Positions 1 to 7,211 of a stretch of 12,741 bases of DNA are shown here, one piece after another (position 1 is the first letter of the stretch; each line of letters begins with the position of its first letter). Position numbers and translations under genes: made by a program. The notes below the pieces were generated by a model. It saw nothing but the letters and a program-made list of their open reading frames with translations, made no database searches and had not been told where the DNA came from. Origin of the DNA: Oscillospiraceae bacterium (GTDB taxonomy: Bacteria; Bacillota; Clostridia; Oscillospirales; Ruminococcaceae); contig JAEDNF010000020.1 of NCBI GenBank assembly GCA_016302655.1, forward strand, positions 1 to 12,741. The letters run 5' to 3'.

Positions 1-19
1 GCAATCGGTTTTATAATAA

Positions 20-3000
20 TTATCGGTTATCGCTGTCTTTTCTTTCTATCTCAAACCACTCAAAGTCAAAATCACAGCCCGGCAGGAAGCGGAATTCAAC
101 TTTTGTACAGCCTCTTATATCGGGGAGCTTATGCGATACGGTTATCGGTACCGCACTTCCCGGGAACTCGACTATCTCCTCTACTCTGCCCTTGTCCGTA
201 TGGAAATGGATATGTACAGAATCGTTATCGTGGCGAGTCATACCGTGTATTCTTACTGCCGCAGTTCCGTATTTAAAATCCATTCCGTCAAAATCAAGGA
301 AAACATTGTTACCGATACCCTTAACGGCTGTGCCTTCGATTCTGTAAGTATCTCCGTGAACAAGGTCGCACTCTGCCGCACTCAGCTTATCGTATGCTCT
401 GAGCTTAGGCGTGAACTCAAATCCTCCGAAATCTATGCGTAGGTCGGTCTTGTCAAACTCAAAGTAGATGTCCTTTTCGCCTGTCAGACGCTCGCCGAGC
501 TTGTAACGGTTTTCCTTATATGTCTGCCACTCAAAGTCTGCCTGATAGGTAAAGCTTCCGATAATACGGGAGCTGTCAGCCTGCGGATAGCCTTCCCATA
601 ATCTGAATCCGAAAGGATCGTTATTGTGCCAGTTAATTATCTTTACCGAAAATTCTTCACTGCCAGATTTTCCGAAATCCGTCTTTTTGAATCCTACTAT
701 ATTGTTATCCGGTTTTATGCTGACGCCTCCGCACCGTACCTCATCCATAAGTGATATGCTGTCGCTGTACAGACATCCTGTTACAAATCTGTACGGATTG
801 ACAGTAGCCTGTCCGAAGCCCTCTGCAATAAACTCATACTCGGACAGCACCTGAGGATATCTGCCGCCGTTATCGGCACTGCAGCGCAGTCTGAACTGAC
901 CGTCACCGTTTGCCTTTACTACTGCAGTCAGACCGTCATATTCTACCTGTGCGATATTTGTTTCAATTCCGCTGGAAGTCACTATGCTCCAGCTTATATC
1001 GCTGTACGAAGCGTTTTCGGGCAGAATTGCGGCTGTAATACGGCAATCGTTGTTGTCGGGATTAAGAAGCTGTCCCGTGCTTCTTGTAAGCTCTATCTTT
1101 CTTATCGGGATATCATTCTTTTTGTCGTATCCGTCATTCGATGTTATGTTTTCAAGAATACTTATGCCCTGTCTTATCGGAGCATTGACTTTTGAAATAA
1201 CGGTTTTTGCTTCGGTAAGTCCTGCCCCATAGGCGGTAACCGTTATCTCACCGGACTCTGTATCCGAAGCAATATATGCGACCGCTTCTCCCGAGAAGAG
1301 CCGCCTGTTTGCACATTTGTAGTTGTCATAATCCGTGCTGTCACCGTTGTCAAAGCCGAGAAGTCTGCCGCCCTCTACTTTTACAAATACTCTGTCACGG
1401 GCATTTGCAACGGGATAACCGTCCTTGTCAAGCACGGATACCGTTACAAATACCATATCCTCTCCGTCGGCTTTAATTGTAGTTTTGTCGGGAGAAAGCA
1501 CAAGCTGTGCGCTGTTGCCGAAAGAGTGCCTTGCCTGCTCGTACACCTTACCGTCAGCGGCTACGGCTCTAACTCTTATTTCTCCCTTTTCATAAGGTAT
1601 CTGCCAGCTTGCCGTGTACTCGCAGGGAGTCTTTTTTCCACAGCTTCTGCCGTTTACAAACAGCTCAACATCGCCTATATTGGTATATGCCACAACATCT
1701 ATAAGCTGTCCTTCGTTATAGTCCCAGTACGGCAAAAGATGAAGCACAGGCTCATCTGTCCATGCAGACTTATACAGATAGAAGCTGTCCTTGCGAAGTC
1801 CTGCGGTATCAACGCTTCCGTAGTATGCGTTTTTTGTAGAATAGGGAGAAGGCTCGCCTATATAGTCACTTCCCGTCCAGATGAACATTCCGGCACAATA
1901 ATCGATATCACGGTTATATGCGATTATCTTCTGAGGAGTATCCGCAGAAGCTCCCGAACGGCAGTTACCGAGCGATGAGCATTGCATATCGGGATGAGTC
2001 AGGAACGCTGCGTCAAGCGGAAAGTGGTATACTCCCCTGCTCTTGACGCCCGATGTAGTTTCACTTCCGTATATCTTCCAGTCGGGATGCTCTTTGTGGT
2101 GCTGTTCATACAGCCGTTCAAGATAGTTATATCCGACAATATCCACCTTTTCGGCGCAGTTCTGTGCGCCCTCCCAGGGCATATAATTCGAGCCTATCGT
2201 AGTAGGAGCATTAGCAAGCGGATCGCTTTTGCGTACCGCATTGTGAAGCATCCCGGCAACCTCACAACCCCTCGGAGAAATGTGCGTATCGTATATCTCG
2301 TTGCCTATGCTCCACATAATAACCGATGGATGATTTCTGTCACGGCGTACCCACTTAGCTACATCGGCTTCTGCCTCGTCATCAAAGAACCGTGCGTAGT
2401 CGTACTGCGTCTTAGGGCGCTCCCACATATCAAATGCTTCGCTGTCAACAAGCATACCCATCTCATCACAAAGCTCCATAAATGCCTTTGCAGGCGGATT
2501 GTGCGAAGTGCGAACCGCATTTACGCCCATATCAAGCATACTCTGAAGCTGGCGGCGTGCGGCTGCTTTATTGAATGCCGCTCCGAGACATCCGAGGTCG
2601 TGATGAAGGCATACGCCGTTGAGCTTCACATTCCGTCCGTTAAGCAGAAATCCGCTGTCCGAATTATACTCAATACTGCGAAGACCTACCTTGCAGGAAT
2701 ATGAATCAATCTCGCCCTCTTCTTTTATAAGCCTTACATTAAGCGTAAGCAGATCAGGCGACTTTATATCCCATATGCAGTCATCGTCAATGTTATCAAG
2801 GTCAAATTTTATAACGGTATTATCTTCGGAAGGTACGGTGCTTGCGTATAATACCGCATCGCCCTTTTTAAGCTCAAAGACTGTTTTAGTACCCTCGGGA
2901 TCTACTACCTCTGCCGAAATTGTTACCGCAAAGCCACCCTCTGTTTTATCGGTATGGAAGTATACTCCGTCTGTCGCAAGATAGCTCTCTTCGGTCACAA

Positions 3001-3409
3001 TAAGATAAACATCCCTGAAAATGCCCGCTCCGGAATACCAGCGTGAATTCGGCGAGCTGTGCCTTACAATCACCTTTATCTCGTTGACGCCGTTATGCAG
3101 AAATCCCGATATATCCGCTTCAAAAGAGCTGTAGCCGTATCTTTGAGTATATGCTTCTTCACCGTTTACATAAACCGTGCTGTCCATATAAACGCCCTCA
3201 AAGTACAGGCGTATGCTCTTGCCTGTGATGTCACCGAAGTCGCAGTTCTTTACATATACGCCTACAGAGGTTTCATACAGATCGTTTGCATTGTATATAA
3301 GCCAGTCGTGAGGCAGCTGCACCGATGAAAATTCCGGTATATAATTATCTGGGATTGTATCGCCGGCGATTTTGGTAAACTGCCAGCCGTCATTAAACAA
3401 TGTTTTCAT
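20..3409 (-). CDS. GH2 glycoside hydrolase, beta-galactosidase type, with two C-terminal CBM6-like modules
   Basis: This is a 1129-residue retaining exo-glycosidase that removes terminal sugars, probably beta-galactose, from oligosaccharides. Visible domain order: GH2 sugar-binding jelly roll (about 1-140, with the SRWYSGAGIFRDV signature near 122-134), Ig-like domain (about 145-245), and TIM barrel (about 250-550) with RTSHNPP at 300-306. The acid/base is E371 in SIGNE and the nucleophile is E450 in YGSE. A DUF4982-like segment (about 551-625, ELFVNGRSCGKK), a GH2 C-terminal Ig domain (about 633-735) and a further Ig-like domain (about 767-862) follow. Two CBM6-like sandwiches close the protein (about 866-1000 and 1003-1123). 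The FDMWERPKTQYDYARFF stretch resembles beta-galactosidases with this architecture more than beta-mannosidases, so substrate is an inference. No signal peptide is present, so the enzyme should be cytoplasmic. The ATG is preceded by AGGAG with good spacing. The gene lies 11 bp after the GH26 gene, as last gene of the operon in view. Confidence 0.93.
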   Translation of the reverse strand: MKTLFNDGWQFTKIAGDTIPDNYIPEFSSVQLPHDWLIYNANDLYETSVGVYVKNCDFGDITGKSIRLYFEGVYMDSTVYVNGEEAYTQRYGYSSFEADISGFLHNGVNEIKVIVRHSSPNSRWYSGAGIFRDVYLIVTEESYLATDGVYFHTDKTEGGFAVTISAEVVDPEGTKTVFELKKGDAVLYASTVPSEDNTVIKFDLDNIDDDCIWDIKSPDLLTLNVRLIKEEGEIDSYSCKVGLRSIEYNSDSGFLLNGRNVKLNGVCLHHDLGCLGAAFNKAAARRQLQSMLDMGVNAVRTSHNPPAKAFMELCDEMGMLVDSEAFDMWERPKTQYDYARFFDDEAEADVAKWVRRDRNHPSVIMWSIGNEIYDTHISPRGCEVAGMLHNAVRKSDPLANAPTTIGSNYMPWEGAQNCAEKVDIVGYNYLERLYEQHHKEHPDWKIYGSETTSGVKSRGVYHFPLDAAFLTHPDMQCSSLGNCRSGASADTPQKIIAYNRDIDYCAGMFIWTGSDYIGEPSPYSTKNAYYGSVDTAGLRKDSFYLYKSAWTDEPVLHLLPYWDYNEGQLIDVVAYTNIGDVELFVNGRSCGKKTPCEYTASWQIPYEKGEIRVRAVAADGKVYEQARHSFGNSAQLVLSPDKTTIKADGEDMVFVTVSVLDKDGYPVANARDRVFVKVEGGRLLGFDNGDSTDYDNYKCANRRLFSGEAVAYIASDTESGEITVTAYGAGLTEAKTVISKVNAPIRQGISILENITSNDGYDKKNDIPIRKIELTRSTGQLLNPDNNDCRITAAILPENASYSDISWSIVTSSGIETNIAQVEYDGLTAVVKANGDGQFRLRCSADNGGRYPQVLSEYEFIAEGFGQATVNPYRFVTGCLYSDSISLMDEVRCGGVSIKPDNNIVGFKKTDFGKSGSEEFSVKIINWHNNDPFGFRLWEGYPQADSSRIIGSFTYQADFEWQTYKENRYKLGERLTGEKDIYFEFDKTDLRIDFGGFEFTPKLRAYDKLSAAECDLVHGDTYRIEGTAVKGIGNNVFLDFDGMDFKYGTAAVRIHGMTRHDNDSVHIHFHTDKGRVEEIVEFPGSAVPITVSHKLPDIRGCTKVEFRFLPGCDFDFEWFEIERKDSDNR

Positions 3410-3420
3410 AATTTCTCCTG

Positions 3421-4389
3421 TCAGTAAAGCTCGGGGAGCTTGTCTTTTGTAACCGCATACTTGCTGTTATACACGGCTATAAGCTCTGCATCGGAATTGT
3501 ATTCTTCGGTAAGGCAGAACGGCTTCGACCAGGTCATATACGACGACCAGCCGACCTTTTCGGATACAACAGCTTCGGGTGAAGGAAGTGTGCCTGTTTC
3601 GCCTATTATCGTAATCTTAGGTGTTTTTGTTATCTCCATAAGATTATAATACATTTCGCTCTGCGAGGTATGCTCATGTGCAGGCGGATACATATCTCTT
3701 GATATAATGTCCACAACATCATCACCCGGATAGCACTCGGGAACCTGTGAGTTCCACACCCATATAAGATTGTTCAGCTTATGGATTTTCGTGTAGCGGC
3801 TGTACATCAGTCTGAACAGCTTTTTCACGGTATCTGCGCCCTTTACGCCCCACCAGAACCAGTCGCCGTCGCCCTCGTGGAACGGCCGCCACAGTATCGG
3901 TACTCCCTTTTCGCAAAACGGTCGGAGGATTCCAGCCATAGTATCCATATCCGAAATAAGCGCCTTGTTCTCGGCAGTTCCCTCAATAACAGCCTTCGAT
4001 GCGTCAAATTCGGTATTTTCGGAAAAGAAGGATTTTGACCTGCCGTAAAGGGGCGAGAACCAATGCCAGCACATAGTTATAAGCCCTTTCTGCTCTGCCC
4101 ACTCCCACGCTCTTTTAAGCGTGCCGTAGTTCTCTTCTACCTCTTTCATACACTCTTCATCGGTATCTGAGTAATTGATATTCGGCGAATATGAGAGAAG
4201 CTCAAAGCCTAAGAGCGCAGGCTGTCTGCCCGTTATGCTCTTGATATGATGAAGCTCTTCCATTGCCATAGTCTGAGTATGCTGACCTGTCACGATTCCT
4301 TTATAGGTGATATCGCTCAGGTATTTCATAACATTTTTTACTCCCTGTACTGCTTCGGGATTGCAGGGGATATAGTTCTTATCGCTCAT
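3421..4389 (-). CDS. GH26 family endo-glycanase (probable beta-mannanase), cytoplasmic
   Basis: This 322-residue single-domain enzyme belongs to family GH26, whose members are mostly beta-1,4-mannanases, with some beta-1,3-xylanases and mixed-linkage glucanases. The catalytic acid/base is E172 in LWRPFHEGDGDWFWWG, and the nucleophile is E264 in IIGETG. Other family landmarks are GIVTGQHTQT near 31-40, ALLGFELLSYSPNINY near 59-73 and MCWHWFSP at 106-113. The length covers just the catalytic barrel, with no carbohydrate-binding module. No signal peptide or membrane segment is visible, so it should act inside the cell on imported oligosaccharides. The start is supported by AAGGAGCG ahead of the ATG. 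It lies between the DUF6270-like gene (62 bp upstream, with a hairpin in the gap) and the GH2 gene (11 bp downstream). Family assignment is firm, but mannan as substrate is only the most probable choice. Confidence 0.93.
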   Translation of the reverse strand: MSDKNYIPCNPEAVQGVKNVMKYLSDITYKGIVTGQHTQTMAMEELHHIKSITGRQPALLGFELLSYSPNINYSDTDEECMKEVEENYGTLKRAWEWAEQKGLITMCWHWFSPLYGRSKSFFSENTEFDASKAVIEGTAENKALISDMDTMAGILRPFCEKGVPILWRPFHEGDGDWFWWGVKGADTVKKLFRLMYSRYTKIHKLNNLIWVWNSQVPECYPGDDVVDIISRDMYPPAHEHTSQSEMYYNLMEITKTPKITIIGETGTLPSPEAVVSEKVGWSSYMTWSKPFCLTEEYNSDAELIAVYNSKYAVTKDKLPELY

Positions 4390-4408
4390 AATCGCTCCTT
4401 ATAAACAG

Positions 4409-4430
4409 CCCTCTGTATATAAGCAGAGGG
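4409..4430 (-). other. Intergenic hairpin between the DUF6270-like gene and GH26
   Basis: A perfect 7-bp inverted repeat (CCCTCTG / CAGAGGG) with an 8-nt loop lies in the 62-bp gap between the first and second genes of the glycan operon. On the transcribed strand it is followed by CTGTTTAT and then the GH26 ribosome binding site, so there is no real U-tract. It may be an mRNA processing or stability element, or a leaky terminator that sets expression ratios between the genes. The inverted repeat is seen directly. Its role is inference. Confidence 0.5.
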
Positions 4431-4451
4431 TCAGACTTATCCGAAATGACA

Positions 4452-6629
4452 TCACAGCTTATCATAATATTTCTGCGCAGGACTGTACTGCACGATATAA
4501 TCGATATAATCGGCACAGGATGAATAGAAATCCGCTTCATAACGGGCTATTCCTGCACCGCCTGCGGAAAAGTTCTCATCCGAGATATAATTTTTGGAAT
4601 TGTTCAGTATGTAGCAGTCGGTTTTCATTGCAAAGCGCTCCTCGCACAGCTCAAGAATAGCTTTAGCATTTGCAAAGGTTTTCTTATCGGTAGGAAGAGA
4701 CTTTATTTTTCCGTCAAGGTCACGCATCTTGCTGTTAAGCGAGGTTTTGCAGAGAATTATATTCTTGCCGTAGCGGTTAATTGCAAAGTCTGCCAGCTTA
4801 TCACAGGCGTCAGTTATCATCTGCTTGTCGTTTTCGTAGTCAAGTACAAACGGAGCGCCGCTTTTGCCGAGAACGGAAAACAGCTGTGATTCGGTATATT
4901 TCTTATCTACCGAAAAGCCGTTGCCGCAGTATCTGGCGTTATCTGCAATGACATTGGCAAAATCGAGTATAAACCAGCGTGCCGGACTTGCCGCAAGGCG
5001 CTGTAAAGCAGTACGCATAAGCTGAGCTTTCGCCATAGGACCGGATTCGTCCGTTGTATCAAACACAGCCTCATCTATGATATCGGGCTTATCAAACGCC
5101 CATACAAATGACTCGCCGCCGACAGCCGCCGAAATCTGCGTTGACGAAGTAAGCGAAAGCGAACGCTTGGAAATGCCCGTACCCCACATATCAACAAGAG
5201 TAAAGTTGTGTATGCGCTCATACTCCTCAATCTTTTCGGGTACTGCGCCTGCATCGCCGCCGTTCCACAGGTCATAAGTAAGGCGTATCATAAAGCGCAG
5301 ATTCTGCTCATTTACATCAACGGGTTTGCCCAGTGCGCTTTCAAGAGTGGCACGGATGAAATTTGCTATAGGGCGCTTTATTCTGTACTGTCTGTCAAGC
5401 ATACGGATAAGCTCGCCGTGAGATATCTTCTGAAGTGTGTTGCTTTCAAGTGCGGCGATTACTCTGACGACATTTTTCATCTCGATATTGTCGCCGAAGT
5501 CATAATATCTGTAAATATCGGCTACAGAGGTATATTCCTGTAGGATTATGTCCTTGAGTTCTGCCTTGTTCTCTGCGATAAACTCTCTTGAAGTGTAGAA
5601 CATAAGCGAATCGGCAGGATTTTTTCTGTCAAGAAGCACGGATATCATACCCCTGCTGCTTGCGCTGTCATAATAGCAAAGTATCTGCGATAACCTTGAG
5701 TCAACATCCCTTTCGCAGTACAGCTTTCCCGGCTCGCCGCTTGTTATCTCGCTGAGAGCTTTTGCGCTGTCTGCTAAGAAAAAGCGGTCAAATACAGCTT
5801 CTTTTCCGTCGCTCTTCGCACAAAGGTCGCCGAAATACATACCGCAAAGGTCTATTACTATCGGGTCTGCAAGCTTGATAAAGTACGATTCAAGCCTGTC
5901 AAGATAAGCATTCAGCTTTTTCTTTGGGGTGCTTCTTCTCACCTGCCGTCCCATAGCATAGAACTCGGGCGAAACGGTGCGGACAAGTATAATTCTGTCG
6001 GAAGAATAGAGTTTAAGAAGCTGTGCCGCAAACACTTCAATAAGCGGCTCGTAAACTTCCGGCGGAAGTATCTTCGGCAGTTTCTCTCCGAGCTTGTCGT
6101 TATCGTCAATTCCTGAAGTAAGGAATGAATTATCGGTCTTGATAATTCCCTGTACCGCTGTCTTGTAAAAATCAAATATAAAATAGTCGCTGTGATTGCG
6201 TTCAATATACTCAAAGGCTTTTTTACCGCTGTCAATATGCTCGTCATCGGCTTTTTCCGGGAAAAATGCCGTCAGCGGAGATATCTCCCTCAGAGTGTTA
6301 TCCGCCGAGAACTTGGGACTGCGTTCAACTATCTTCTGAATATTGTATGAACCCATAGTGATAAAGCTTGTTTTTTTCATCAGAACAGATGTATCTGCTG
6401 TGCCGATATTTACCGTTCTGCCGTTTTCGGTATGGCCGGTTATCCTGAAAAAGCACAGTCCGTCGGCACAGTTTACCCTTATCGCTGTCTTGTCGGTAGT
6501 AATAAGAGGCTTGAATCTGCCGCCTTCACACCTGAAATACAAGGTATAGCTTACACAGCCTTCACGCTTGTCAAAACGCAGAACTATCGAGCCGTTTTCA
6601 TCTTTTACTATACGAATAGGTTCATTCAT
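4452..6629 (-). CDS. Unknown-function protein with two DUF6270-like (SGNH/WcbI-like) domains, first gene of the glycan operon
   Basis: This 725-residue cytoplasmic protein has no signal peptide or membrane segment and no confident function. Residues 1-85 look like a small beta-sandwich (fibronectin-III-like). Two regions, about 88-300 and 476-720, share four motif blocks in the same order: a Gly-Ser/Thr start (MGSYNIQ at 92-98, WGTGISKR at 482-489), a hydrophobic strand ending in Asp-Phe (FIFDF with D153, FILDF with D556), a strand followed by a basic residue (RIILVR near 212-217, NIILCK near 623-628), and a late strand (PIVIDL near 256-261, CYILNN near 672-677). This resembles DUF6270, whose copies begin GSCVSRD, duplicated. 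DUF6270 is probably related to SGNH hydrolases and WcbI-type polysaccharide enzymes, but I recall this family from memory. The middle region (about 305-470) is mostly helical and unrecognised. An in-frame GTG three codons upstream is rejected because it lies inside the ribosome binding site. Deacetylation of glycans is a guess from context. Confidence 0.8.
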   Translation of the reverse strand: MNEPIRIVKDENGSIVLRFDKREGCVSYTLYFRCEGGRFKPLITTDKTAIRVNCADGLCFFRITGHTENGRTVNIGTADTSVLMKKTSFITMGSYNIQKIVERSPKFSADNTLREISPLTAFFPEKADDEHIDSGKKAFEYIERNHSDYFIFDFYKTAVQGIIKTDNSFLTSGIDDNDKLGEKLPKILPPEVYEPLIEVFAAQLLKLYSSDRIILVRTVSPEFYAMGRQVRRSTPKKKLNAYLDRLESYFIKLADPIVIDLCGMYFGDLCAKSDGKEAVFDRFFLADSAKALSEITSGEPGKLYCERDVDSRLSQILCYYDSASSRGMISVLLDRKNPADSLMFYTSREFIAENKAELKDIILQEYTSVADIYRYYDFGDNIEMKNVVRVIAALESNTLQKISHGELIRMLDRQYRIKRPIANFIRATLESALGKPVDVNEQNLRFMIRLTYDLWNGGDAGAVPEKIEEYERIHNFTLVDMWGTGISKRSLSLTSSTQISAAVGGESFVWAFDKPDIIDEAVFDTTDESGPMAKAQLMRTALQRLAASPARWFILDFANVIADNARYCGNGFSVDKKYTESQLFSVLGKSGAPFVLDYENDKQMITDACDKLADFAINRYGKNIILCKTSLNSKMRDLDGKIKSLPTDKKTFANAKAILELCEERFAMKTDCYILNNSKNYISDENFSAGGAGIARYEADFYSSCADYIDYIVQYSPAQKYYDKL

Positions 6630-6635
6630 AAAGGG

Positions 6636-6642
6636 CACCTCC
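6636..6642 (-). promoter_or_regulatory. Ribosome binding site that fixes the start of the DUF6270-like gene
   Basis: GGAGGTG on the minus strand lies 6 nt before the ATG at 6629. The alternative GTG start at 6638 uses the last bases of this same Shine-Dalgarno sequence and would have no ribosome binding site of its own, so the ATG is the better start. Confidence 0.85.
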
Positions 6643-6663
6643 GAAGATTACGGTTATATATTG

Positions 6664-6692
6664 ATTTTAACATATTCTGAGAGATATTTCAA
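6664..6692 (-). promoter_or_regulatory. Promoter of the glycan operon
   Basis: On the minus strand, TTGAAA (6687-6692) and TAAAAT (6664-6669) are separated by exactly 17 bp, close to the vegetative sigma consensus. This predicts a transcript start near 6657 and a leader of about 28 nt before the ATG at 6629. The -35 box lies 17 bp from the -35 box of the divergent zur promoter. I saw no convincing sugar-repressor operator over it. Confidence 0.7.
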
Positions 6693-6709
6693 TGATTTTC
6701 TTAAAACGC

Positions 6710-6738
6710 TTGACAAATTGCGGACACGAGAGTATAAT
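6710..6738 (+). promoter_or_regulatory. Promoter of the zur-znuACB operon
   Basis: TTGACA (6710-6715) and TATAAT (6733-6738) are separated by 17 bp, a perfect match to the vegetative sigma consensus. Transcription should begin near 6745, about 44 nt ahead of the zur start codon. Such a strong promoter fits a gene set held down by a repressor, and a palindrome sits just downstream. Confidence 0.88.
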
Positions 6739-6749
6739 AGCTAAGGATT

Positions 6750-6770
6750 TGAAAATGAATTTCAGTTTCA
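6750..6770 (+). promoter_or_regulatory. Candidate Zur operator (21-bp palindrome)
   Basis: The left arm TGAAAATGAA and right arm TTCAGTTTCA flank a single central T at 6760. Nine of ten base pairs are symmetrical. The site starts about 5 nt after the predicted transcript start, so a bound repressor would block initiation. Its size and TGAAA/TTTCA ends resemble operators of Fur-family regulators, and the first gene downstream encodes one. The palindrome is seen directly. Binding by this Zur is inference. Confidence 0.75.
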
Positions 6771-6777
6771 TATTGTT

Positions 6778-6785
6778 GAGAGGTG
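6778..6785 (+). promoter_or_regulatory. Ribosome binding site that fixes the zur start
   Basis: GAGAGGTG ends 3 nt before the ATG at 6789, with its AGG core about 5 nt away. The in-frame GTG at 6783 overlaps this Shine-Dalgarno sequence, so the ATG is the more likely start. Confidence 0.75.
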
Positions 6786-6788
6786 CTT

Positions 6789-7199
6789 ATGTCATACAAT
6801 ACCCGTCAGCGTGAGCTGATACTTGAATATATTAAATCCAACGCCGACAGTCATCTTACGGCGGATACTATTGCCCTTGCGCTGAAATCCGAGCAAGTCG
6901 GCAAGACAACGGTATACAGATATCTCGAAAAGCTGTGCGAACAGCATATCGTCAGAAAATATATCCTCAGCGAAGGAAAGAGCGCTTGCTATCAGTATGC
7001 AGGCACAGCGGACTGCCACGACCATTTTCATCTTAAATGTATAAAGTGCGGAAAGCTGATACACCTTGAATGCGGCCATCTTAAAGAAATCGAATCTCAT
7101 ATTAAGTCCGATCACGGATTTTTCATTGACAGTTCAAGGACTGTATTTTACGGCGTATGCGGTGAGTGTGCGGACAAAGAAACAGTAACAGACAAGTGA
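6789..7199 (+). CDS. zur: Fur-family transcriptional repressor, probable zinc uptake regulator Zur
   Basis: This 136-residue protein has the usual length and layout of the Fur family: an N-terminal winged helix with the recognition-helix signature GKTTVYRYLEKL (about 38-49), then a metal-binding dimerisation domain. Two Cys pairs, CIKC (C84, C87) and CGEC (C124, C127), form the structural zinc site. C76, H77, H79, H81, E94, C95 and H109 are candidates for the sensing site, as in Zur and PerR relatives. It would act in the cytoplasm, binding DNA when zinc is abundant. It is the first gene of an operon with znuA (12 bp downstream), znuC and znuB, and a Fur-type palindrome sits at its promoter, so it probably represses itself and the transporter. 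Context favours Zur over Fur or PerR. The start was chosen for its ribosome binding site, and the GTG two codons upstream was not used. Confidence 0.9.
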   Translation: MSYNTRQRELILEYIKSNADSHLTADTIALALKSEQVGKTTVYRYLEKLCEQHIVRKYILSEGKSACYQYAGTADCHDHFHLKCIKCGKLIHLECGHLKEIESHIKSDHGFFIDSSRTVFYGVCGECADKETVTDK

Positions 7200-7211
7200 A
7201 AGCGAGACAAA

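Noticed and set aside
1982..2704. A 240-residue open frame on the plus strand inside the GH2 gene
   Set aside because: It is antisense to the GH2 catalytic domain, which has intact active-site motifs. The translated product has no domain resemblance and no ribosome binding site was evident.
20..3409. Beta-mannosidase assignment for the GH2 enzyme, suggested by the neighbouring GH26
   Set aside because: The motifs around both catalytic residues and the DUF4982-like and GH2 C-terminal Ig domains match the beta-galactosidase-type GH2 architecture better. Other exo-activities of this subfamily remain possible.
4409..4430. Rho-independent terminator after the DUF6270-like gene
   Set aside because: The stem is short (7 bp) and the following bases are CTGTTTAT rather than a U run, while the next gene lies close in the same direction with no clear promoter of its own.
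6630..6638. GTG start giving a 728-residue DUF6270-like protein
   Set aside because: The GTG is part of the GGAGGTG ribosome binding site serving the ATG at 6629, and no Shine-Dalgarno sequence is positioned for it.
6701..6715. Possible CcpA (cre) site around AAAACGCTTGACA upstream of the glycan operon
   Set aside because: It keeps the central CG but mismatches the outer conserved G, W, C and A positions, and it overlaps the zur -35 box, so it is better explained as promoter sequence.
6789..7199. Assignment of the Fur-family protein as Fur or PerR
   Set aside because: The operon consists of zinc-type ABC transporter genes with a His-rich ZnuA, so zinc is the most likely signal, although sequence alone cannot fully exclude the others.
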